DNA of 5,590 nt. Source: JALHRI01 sp044351685 (GTDB lineage Bacteria; Pseudomonadota; Alphaproteobacteria; Rickettsiales; UBA3002). The stretch covers positions 1-5,590 of the forward strand of contig JBILFK010000109.1 of NCBI GenBank assembly GCA_044351685.1. Direction: 5' to 3'. The notes beneath the pieces were generated by a model. The model did not search any database and was not told the origin of the DNA. It saw only the letters and a program-made list of their open reading frames with translations. The position numbers were made by a program, and so were the translations under genes. Shown piece after piece: positions 1 through 4,297 of this stretch. The stretch's first letter is position 1, and each line of letters begins with the position of its first letter.

Positions 1-138
1 CGCCCACCACATTGGGGTGGCTGGCGCTTAGTGCCCGAACGGATTGAATTCTGGCAGCAGCGCGATTTCCGGCTGCATGTTCGCGATGTATATCTGCGTG
101 CTGGCGAACAATGGCAGCACACTCTACTTTACCCTTAA
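1..138 (+). CDS. pdxH: Pyridoxamine 5'-phosphate oxidase, C-terminal end (partial)
   Basis: This is the last 45 codons of a gene that begins left of the window, in frame 1, ending with TAA at 136-138. The peptide opens [19 protein letters not shown] and continues with [10 protein letters not shown]. The pattern RPxxWGGxR...xxIEFWQ...RLHDRxxYxR is the signature C-terminal block of PdxH, the FMN-dependent enzyme that oxidises pyridoxine or pyridoxamine 5'-phosphate to pyridoxal 5'-phosphate in the cytoplasm. In the family the Arg/His residues of this block help bind substrate and FMN. The end looks intact, closing in LLYP where many homologues end in RLAP. The gene has no functional link to the flagellar genes beside it. 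Its stop lies one base from the stop of the convergent lipoprotein gene, leaving no room for a terminator between them. Confidence 0.93.
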   Translation, partial: RPPHWGGWRLVPERIEFWQQRDFRLHVRDVYLRAGEQWQHTLLYP

Positions 139-139
139 A

Positions 140-619
140 CTACTTAAACTGCTCGGCCGGATAATACCTACCCGGTATAGGCGGTGCCGCACCCGATGAT
201 GCCACCGGATTCGCCGCCGCAGGTTGCGGCGAAATATTGGCAGGCGCAGACGTGCTTTCCGATGCCGGTGGCCCTGCGGCGGTTTGTGCGGCGGGCTGTT
301 GCTGCGGCGGTGGTGCGGCGGCAGGTTTTTCTTCGGCTTTTTGTTTCGGTTTAGGCTTGGGTGCGGCTGCACCAGCGGGCGCAGCTTCGCGTTCTGGGGT
401 GGCCACTTGCCAGCCTTTTTTGGCCATACAATCACTGAATAAGGTAACCAGCTCGGCATTGCGTGCGGAAACTTTGCTGTAGGTTTTACCGAGGGCTTCT
501 TGTTTATCTTCGGCTTCCGAACGGCAATCATCACTTAAATCGACATAGCGCGCCTGAATGTTACTTTGGTAACACGCAGTCAGCATACACAACACCACTA
601 ACACTAGACTATTCCGCAT
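140..619 (-). CDS. Small Ala/Pro-rich lipoprotein of unknown function
   Basis: This 159-residue protein begins with a short hydrophobic signal (residues 5-13) and a lipobox LTAC, so Cys16 is the likely lipidated residue. Tyr at +2 is not the Asp that retains lipoproteins in the inner membrane, so an outer-membrane location is inferred. Two further cysteines (Cys32 in DDC and Cys64 in DCMAKKGW) could form a periplasmic disulfide. Cys-Met-x-x-Lys-Gly-Trp/Tyr is a motif I associate with small uncharacterised alphaproteobacterial lipoproteins. From about residue 78 the chain is low-complexity Ala/Pro/Gln/Lys, probably a disordered periplasmic linker, ending GRYYPAEQFK. The start at 619 is preferred over an upstream in-frame ATG at 727 because it places the signal peptide at the N terminus and has an AGGA ribosome site about 7 bases upstream. 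It overlaps the end of fliJ by 11 bases, so it is probably co-transcribed with fliIJ. I do not recognise a named family. Confidence 0.8.
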   Translation of the reverse strand: MRNSLVLVVLCMLTACYQSNIQARYVDLSDDCRSEAEDKQEALGKTYSKVSARNAELVTLFSDCMAKKGWQVATPEREAAPAGAAAPKPKPKQKAEEKPAAAPPPQQQPAAQTAAGPPASESTSAPANISPQPAAANPVASSGAAPPIPGRYYPAEQFK

Positions 620-1031
620 GCTGCTTCCTCGCATGCGCCATGATGGCAATTTCATCCAGCTGCTGCGCTTCAAGGCGCGCGCGTTTGGCTTTTTCTTTTT
701 TCTCCCAGTTACTGTAAGCCAGCTCATATTTTTTTAGTTCACTGAATAATTCGCGAATCACCACCGCCAGTTTCTCAATTTCCACTTCGGTGCGCCGCGC
801 CAACACATAAAGCTGTTCCTGACGCTTTTGGATATGCGCCGAAAAATCACCAAAAAAATGTGCCATGTCAGGCATCGAATCGGCGGCTTTGCGCTCATCA
901 GCCAGACGCTGCGCCAGCATATCGATGGTTTTATACACTTCTTCGCGTTTGGTTTCGAGCAAGGTTTGCTTGCGGCGCAATTCATCGATTTCGCGCTGCT
1001 TAACGCGCACCAGCGTTTTCATGCTTTTCAT
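609..1031 (-). CDS. fliJ: FliJ-like flagellar export chaperone
   Basis: This 140-residue, highly charged, mostly helical protein is rich in Lys, Glu, Arg and Leu. Heptad-like spacing across residues 3-75 and 85-135 suggests an antiparallel coiled coil, the fold and size of FliJ (about 147 residues in enterics). FliJ is the soluble stalk component of the flagellar type III export apparatus: it inserts into the FliI hexamer, contacts FlhA and helps recycle export chaperones. Sequence identity in this family is low, so the call rests largely on length, coiled-coil character and position directly after fliI. The start at 1031 is chosen because its ATG overlaps the fliI stop as ATGA, typical of translational coupling, with an AAGG about a dozen bases upstream. 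A second in-frame ATG at 1022 has no better ribosome site. The lipoprotein start lies inside its 3' end. Confidence 0.85.
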   Translation of the reverse strand: MKSMKTLVRVKQREIDELRRKQTLLETKREEVYKTIDMLAQRLADERKAADSMPDMAHFFGDFSAHIQKRQEQLYVLARRTEVEIEKLAVVIRELFSELKKYELAYSNWEKKEKAKRARLEAQQLDEIAIMAHARKQHAE

Positions 1032-2404
1032 TGATCTGCTGCCTTCGCGGGTTCGCCTGCGGTGCTGTTCCAATCAATACCAAGCGCCTTGGCAAGCTGC
1101 GTGTAGCTTTCGGGAATGCTCGAAGATTCACGCTCGCGCTGGGTAATAAATTGCTCAATCAGCGGGTAGAATTGCATCGCACGATCCACCTCCTGATCAG
1201 TGCCGCGACGGTAGGCGCCTAAGCGAATCAGCTCGGCCATGTTTTCATACGTCGAGAGAAACCGCCGCGCCATCGTAATCAGTGCGTTTTCTTTATCGTT
1301 GTTACAATCGGGCAGCATCCGCGACACCGAACGCAAAATGTTAATCGCCGGATAGCGCCCGCGCTGCGCAATTTCACGATCAAGCACAATATGCCCATCG
1401 AGAATCCCGCGCACCGCATCGGCAATCGGTTCGTTGGTGTCGTCGCCTTCCACGAGCACGGTGAATAATCCGGTAATGCTTCCCTGCCCCGGCACACCCG
1501 GGCCTGCGCGTTCGAGCAAGCGAGGCAATTCAGAAAACACCGTGGGCGTATAGCCTTTGGTGGTGGGCGGCTCGCCCGCCGATAAACCAATTTCGCGCTG
1601 CGCCATCGCAAAGCGCGTCACCGAATCCATCAGGCACAGCACCTGGCTTCCCTGATCGCGGAAATATTCGGCAATCGCCATGGTGGTATAAGCCGATTGT
1701 TTACGCAGCAGCGCCGAATCCGAGGAGGTCGCCACCACCACCACCGAGCGCTTTAAGCCTTCTTCGCCCAAATCGTCTTCGATAAATTCCTGCACTTCGC
1801 GGCCACGTTCACCAATAAGCCCGATGACGTTCACATCGGCCTGCGAATATTTGGCAAGCATCGACATGAGAATCGATTTTCCCACCCCCGAACCCGCAAA
1901 AATGCCCATACGCTGGCCACGGCAGCAGGTGAGAAAGGCGTTAATGGCGCGCACGCCCAAATCCAGCTTGCCAGCTACCCGCACGCGGTCGGCCGCTGGT
2001 GGCGGGTTAGCGCGCAGCAAATACGCTAAGGGGCCTTTGGGTAGCGGGCCTTTGCCATCAATCGGTTCGCCCATCGCATTCACAATGCGGCCAAGCCATG
2101 CCTGCGATGGCTGAATCGCAGAGGCGGTCGCCATCAGGGTCACCTTCGCACCCAGCCCCACACCTTCAACCGAGTGAAACGGCATCAGCAACGCCACATC
2201 ATTGCGGAAACCTACCACCTCGCAATCAATCACATGGTCGCTGCGCAGTGCACCCTGCACACGGCAGCGCGAACCCACCGAAAGCACCTGTTCAATGCCC
2301 GTGCATTCCAGCAGCAAGCCGCGCACCGCCGTGATGCGCCCAACAAGGGCCATTTCGGGCACATTTTGAATTTCATTAAGAAGATGCTGGCGCAATGAGG
2401 TCAC
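1028..2404 (-). CDS. fliI: Flagellum-specific export ATPase FliI
   Basis: This full-length 458-residue protein is the ATPase of the flagellar type III export gate. It forms a cytoplasmic hexamer related to the F1 beta subunit that promotes entry of rod, hook and filament subunits. An N-terminal beta domain covers roughly residues 15-95. The ATPase core holds Walker A AGSGVGKS (170-177), the catalytic-Glu segment GERGREV (198-204), Walker B VLCLMD (255-260) and VLDREIAQRGRYPAI (340-354), followed by SVSR (359-362), the usual arginine-finger region. A helical C-terminal domain follows. AGSGVGKS and the segment GYTPTVFSELPRLLERAG (284-301) point to FliI rather than an F-type subunit. Translation appears to start at GTG (2402-2404), with an in-frame TGA five codons upstream. 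No strong Shine-Dalgarno sequence is visible. The gene is first in the fliI-fliJ-lipoprotein series and divergent from ctrA, with a CtrA box about 70-80 bases upstream. Confidence 0.97.
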   Translation of the reverse strand: MTSLRQHLLNEIQNVPEMALVGRITAVRGLLLECTGIEQVLSVGSRCRVQGALRSDHVIDCEVVGFRNDVALLMPFHSVEGVGLGAKVTLMATASAIQPSQAWLGRIVNAMGEPIDGKGPLPKGPLAYLLRANPPPAADRVRVAGKLDLGVRAINAFLTCCRGQRMGIFAGSGVGKSILMSMLAKYSQADVNVIGLIGERGREVQEFIEDDLGEEGLKRSVVVVATSSDSALLRKQSAYTTMAIAEYFRDQGSQVLCLMDSVTRFAMAQREIGLSAGEPPTTKGYTPTVFSELPRLLERAGPGVPGQGSITGLFTVLVEGDDTNEPIADAVRGILDGHIVLDREIAQRGRYPAINILRSVSRMLPDCNNDKENALITMARRFLSTYENMAELIRLGAYRRGTDQEVDRAMQFYPLIEQFITQRERESSSIPESYTQLAKALGIDWNSTAGEPAKAADQ

Positions 2405-2444
2405 GCGCTGAATGTATCAGCTTTCGAAGCGCGCGTCAAAGCGG

Positions 2445-2474
2445 CGCATAGGCCTGCGCGTTAACCTTGATTAA
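2445..2474 (-). promoter_or_regulatory. Candidate CtrA-dependent promoter of fliI
   Basis: Read on the minus strand, TTAATC (2474-2469) and TATGCG (2450-2445) are 18 bases apart and resemble weak -35 and -10 elements. The -35 is the proximal half of the exact CtrA box at 2471-2486, the arrangement known for CtrA-activated flagellar promoters in Caulobacter. Transcription would start near 2438 with a leader of about 35 bases. The -10 match is poor, as expected if an activator is needed, so this is an inference. Confidence 0.35.
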
Positions 2475-2486
2475 GAAAGCATTAAC
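2471..2486 (+). promoter_or_regulatory. CtrA binding box 1 (TTAA-N7-TTAAC)
   Basis: TTAA (2471-2474), seven bases, then TTAAC (2482-2486) exactly match the full CtrA consensus. An extra TTAA at 2461-2464 lies six bases to the left. The box sits upstream of both divergent genes: about 66-82 bases from the fliI start, and just upstream of the candidate ctrA P1 -35. It could therefore serve either or both. Confidence 0.75.
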
Positions 2487-2494
2487 TTTTTCAC

Positions 2495-2523
2495 TTGAAT
2501 CGTAAAAAAATTAAGGGTATATT
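2495..2523 (+). promoter_or_regulatory. Candidate ctrA promoter P1 with GANTC in the -35
   Basis: TTGAAT (2495-2500) and TATATT (2518-2523) are separated by 17 bases, a good sigma-70-type pair. The -35 overlaps GAATC (2497-2501), a GANTC site methylated by CcrM-type enzymes in alphaproteobacteria. The -10 lies inside CtrA box 2. In Caulobacter the ctrA P1 promoter carries a GANTC near its -35 and is repressed by CtrA. The same layout is inferred here. The start point would be near 2530. Confidence 0.55.
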
Positions 2524-2525
2524 AA
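2511..2525 (+). promoter_or_regulatory. CtrA binding box 2 (TTAA-N7-TTAA)
   Basis: TTAA (2511-2514), seven bases, then TTAA (2522-2525) match the CtrA consensus apart from the final C, which is G here. The box covers the candidate P1 -10 element, so bound CtrA would block P1, and it lies immediately upstream of the candidate P2 -35, a position suited to activation. Confidence 0.7.
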
Positions 2526-2528
2526 GGT

Positions 2529-2557
2529 TTAAGACGCTAATAAATCGTTAATATAAT
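2529..2557 (+). promoter_or_regulatory. Candidate ctrA promoter P2 with TATAAT
   Basis: TTAAGA (2529-2534), a 17-base spacer and a perfect TATAAT (2552-2557) form a second plausible promoter, with a start near 2564 and a leader of about 85 bases. TTAA half-sites at 2529, 2548, 2557 and 2567 are interleaved with it. The pair 2557/2567 is spaced by six rather than seven bases (TTAA-N6-TTAAC), a possible degenerate CtrA box over the start point. Confidence 0.5.
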
Positions 2558-2581
2558 TAATGTGCATTAACGGTTCGGCAG

Positions 2582-2600
2582 CGCTGCAGCACTTGCAGCG
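2582..2600 (+). other. Perfect hairpin in the ctrA leader
   Basis: CGCTGCA (2582-2588) and TGCAGCG (2594-2600) form a perfect 7-base stem with a 5-base loop. A flanking G·T wobble (2581/2601) could extend it. It is followed by TATCAAAATT, not a T-run, so it does not read as a terminator. It lies downstream of both candidate promoters, so it would be in the ctrA mRNA leader. Confidence 0.55.
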
Positions 2601-2613
2601 TATCAAAATTAAC

Positions 2614-2629
2614 GATGCCACCAGGCATC
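2614..2629 (+). other. Second hairpin in the ctrA leader, just before the ribosome site
   Basis: GATGCC (2614-2619) and GGCATC (2624-2629) form a perfect 6-base stem with the 4-base loop ACCA. It ends ten bases before the GGGAG ribosome site and is flanked by two copies of TTAAC (2609-2613 and 2630-2634). It could be an RNA element affecting ctrA translation or a DNA site. Which of the two is not shown. Confidence 0.5.
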
Positions 2630-2638
2630 TTAACTGTT

Positions 2639-2643
2639 GGGAG
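2639..2643 (+). promoter_or_regulatory. Ribosome binding site of ctrA
   Basis: GGGAG lies five bases before ATG at 2649. It fixes that ATG as the start, rather than the in-frame TTG at 2637 that overlaps the site's own upstream edge. Confidence 0.8.
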
Positions 2644-2648
2644 CAAGT

Positions 2649-3404
2649 ATGCGCGTACTTTTAGTCGAAGATGATGCCTCTACCGCCAAAGCCATTGAAT
2701 TATCGCTCGCCTCCGAAGGCATTATTTGCGACACCACCGAACTGGGCGAAGAAGGCCTCGAGATTGGCAAGCTTTACGATTACGATATTATCATCCTCGA
2801 TTTAATGCTTCCCGATATTGACGGCTACGAAGTGTTACGCCGCTTCCGTGCTGCAAAAATCAACACACCTATTCTCATTCTTTCTGGCCTTTCCGGCCCC
2901 GATCAGAAAATCAAAGGCCTCGGTTACGGCGCCGATGATTACCTGACCAAGCCATTCAACAAAGGCGAGCTCATTGCCCGCATTCAGGCGATTGTGCGCC
3001 GTTCAAAGGGCCATTCGGAATCGGTGATTCGCACCGGCAAGCTGGTGGTGAACCTGGATACACGCTCGGTAGAAATGGATGCTCGCCCCCTGCACTTAAC
3101 CAGCAAGGAATACGGCATTCTGGAATTGCTTTCCCTGCGCAAGGGTTCCACCCTTACCAAAGAAATGTTTCTCAACCACCTGTATGGTGGCATTGACGAG
3201 CCGGAACTGAAAATCATCGACGTGTTTGTGTGCAAGCTGCGCAAAAAACTCGAAGATGCTTCGGGCGGTGAAAACTATATCGAAACCGTATGGGGGCGCG
3301 GCTATGTGCTGAAAGACCCTGAAGGTGCCGCACTGCCTGCCGATGCCGTGCCAGCCGAAACTGCCAAAGAACCTAAGAAGAAAAAGGTTTCTGCGGGGGC
3401 GTAA
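2649..3404 (+). CDS. ctrA: Cell-cycle response regulator CtrA
   Basis: This 251-residue OmpR/PhoB-type transcription factor has a receiver domain (1-115) with acidic pocket Glu7-Asp8-Asp9, phospho-acceptor Asp51 (LDLMLPD), Ser79 and Lys101 (LTKPF). A winged-helix DNA-binding domain follows (about 125-224). The stretches [37 protein letters not shown] and [11 protein letters not shown]...CKLRKKL are almost diagnostic of CtrA. In the family, CtrA is phosphorylated through CckA-ChpT, binds TTAA-N7-TTAA, controls flagellar, chemotaxis and division genes, and in Caulobacter silences the replication origin. The protein has a tail of about 25 residues beyond the usual GYVLxDP end, rich in Ala/Pro and then Lys (KEPKKKK, 240-246), ending AGA rather than the Ala-Ala needed for ClpXP proteolysis in Caulobacter. 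The upstream CtrA boxes imply autoregulation. The gene is monocistronic, with a terminator directly after it. Confidence 0.98.
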   Translation: MRVLLVEDDASTAKAIELSLASEGIICDTTELGEEGLEIGKLYDYDIIILDLMLPDIDGYEVLRRFRAAKINTPILILSGLSGPDQKIKGLGYGADDYLTKPFNKGELIARIQAIVRRSKGHSESVIRTGKLVVNLDTRSVEMDARPLHLTSKEYGILELLSLRKGSTLTKEMFLNHLYGGIDEPELKIIDVFVCKLRKKLEDASGGENYIETVWGRGYVLKDPEGAALPADAVPAETAKEPKKKKVSAGA

Positions 3405-3413
3405 GCCAATCAT

Positions 3414-3478
3414 TTATTCCAACATCATAAAGCCTCGCACTCGCTTGCGGGGTTTTTTTGTTACACGAGTTGGAATAA
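3414..3478. repeat. Outer inverted repeat enclosing the ctrA terminator
   Basis: TTATTCCAAC (3414-3423) and GTTGGAATAA (3469-3478) are a perfect 10-base inverted repeat with the terminator hairpin nested between them. The right arm lies within the last codons of cheR (Leu-Phe-Gln-Leu). The left arm is noncoding. RNA from either strand could fold the outer stem around the inner hairpin. Confidence 0.75.
3429..3459 (+). terminator. Intrinsic terminator of ctrA
   Basis: CCTCGCA (3433-3439) pairs with TGCGGGG (3446-3452) across a 6-base loop, with one G·T wobble, and is followed by seven T (3453-3459). The A's before the stem can pair with the T-run. It begins 24 bases after the ctrA stop. On the minus strand the wobble becomes a mismatch and the following T-run is only TTT, so it should be weaker for cheR. 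Confidence 0.88.
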
Positions 3479-4297
3479 TCCAGTGTGGCCTTCGACAGGC
3501 CTAAAGGCATCGGTAAGCCCGATGATCGTTTCAGATGCACCGAGGAATAGATAGCCACGCGGATGCATAATTTTAGCCATGCGGTTTAGCACATCGCTTT
3601 TGGTGGGCTCATCAAAATAAATCAGCACATTGCGGCACATGATAATATCGAATTTGCCGTGCGCATGATACTGCTCCAGCAGATTGGCTTTTGAAAAACG
3701 TACACTGGATTTAATCGCTTCGTTAATTTCCCAGCAATTGCCCGGTCGCTGCACAAAATATTTCATCAGAAATTGAATTGGCAGGCCGCGCTGCACTTCA
3801 AACTGCGTGTAATGGCCGGCACGTGCGCGATCGAGCACTTTTTCGGCAATATCGGTCGCATAAATTTCTAGCTGCATACCGGGGAATTGGTGCGCTTCCT
3901 CTTTCATCAGCATGGCCGTGGAATAGGGCTCTTGCCCGTTCGAGCACGCCGCACTCCATAATCGCAGCGAGAGCTTTCCTTGCTGTTTCAGGTCGGGCAG
4001 CACCACCTTCTTCAGCTGATCGAAGGGTTTTTGGTCGCGGAAGAACATCGATTCATTGGTGGTCATCGCTTCGGTAATTTCTGTCAGCAGCGCTGTTGAT
4101 GTGGCCCCTGCACGCAACCGCGCAATTAAATCTCCAAGGTCACGCATGCCGTTGGCTTGTGCAAGCGGCTCCAATCGATTTTCGAGCAAATAGAGTTTGT
4201 CTTGCGTCAGCGCTAACCCGGAACGCTTTTTGAGAAATCCGGCGATGAAGTCAAAGTCATCGCGGCTCAGTGCTTTGCTTGTTGCGTTTGCAGGCAT
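3461..4297 (-). CDS. cheR: Chemotaxis protein methyltransferase CheR
   Basis: This 278-residue protein is within the usual CheR length. It transfers methyl groups from S-adenosylmethionine to glutamates on chemoreceptors, the forward arm of chemotactic adaptation. An N-terminal helical domain (about 10-75) leads into TTNESMFFRD (79-88). The AdoMet-binding loop is LWSAACSNGQEPYSTAM (113-129), a variant of the common WSAACSTGEEPYSLAM, with IYATDI (145-150) following. CRNVLIYFD (221-229) is the hallmark central strand, and LFLGASET (250-257) closes the fold. No C-terminal TPR extension is present, so this is the simple class. The ATG at 4297 overlaps the cheB stop by one base (TAATG), with a GAGGG about a dozen bases upstream inside cheB, so translation is probably coupled. 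It ends next to the T-run of the ctrA terminator. Confidence 0.97.
   Translation of the reverse strand: MPANATSKALSRDDFDFIAGFLKKRSGLALTQDKLYLLENRLEPLAQANGMRDLGDLIARLRAGATSTALLTEITEAMTTNESMFFRDQKPFDQLKKVVLPDLKQQGKLSLRLWSAACSNGQEPYSTAMLMKEEAHQFPGMQLEIYATDIAEKVLDRARAGHYTQFEVQRGLPIQFLMKYFVQRPGNCWEINEAIKSSVRFSKANLLEQYHAHGKFDIIMCRNVLIYFDEPTKSDVLNRMAKIMHPRGYLFLGASETIIGLTDAFRPVEGHTGLFQLV

Noticed and set aside
135..147. TTAA-N5-TTAA resembling a CtrA box
   Set aside because: The spacing is five, not seven, and it lies across two stop codons of convergent genes, not near a promoter.
224..482. Plus-strand open frames rich in Gly, Ala, Cys and Arg
   Set aside because: They are antisense shadows of the Ala/Pro-rich lipoprotein tail, with no ribosome site and implausible composition.
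620..727. Longer lipoprotein with an N-terminal extension starting at 727
   Set aside because: The extension would bury the signal peptide and lipobox, and it overlaps fliJ throughout. The 619 start has a good ribosome site.
2582..2601. Leader hairpin read as a terminator or attenuator
   Set aside because: No T-run follows and no leader peptide or alternative stem was evident.
2637..2648. TTG start four codons upstream of the ctrA ATG
   Set aside because: It overlaps the ribosome site, and CtrA proteins begin MRVLL at the ATG.
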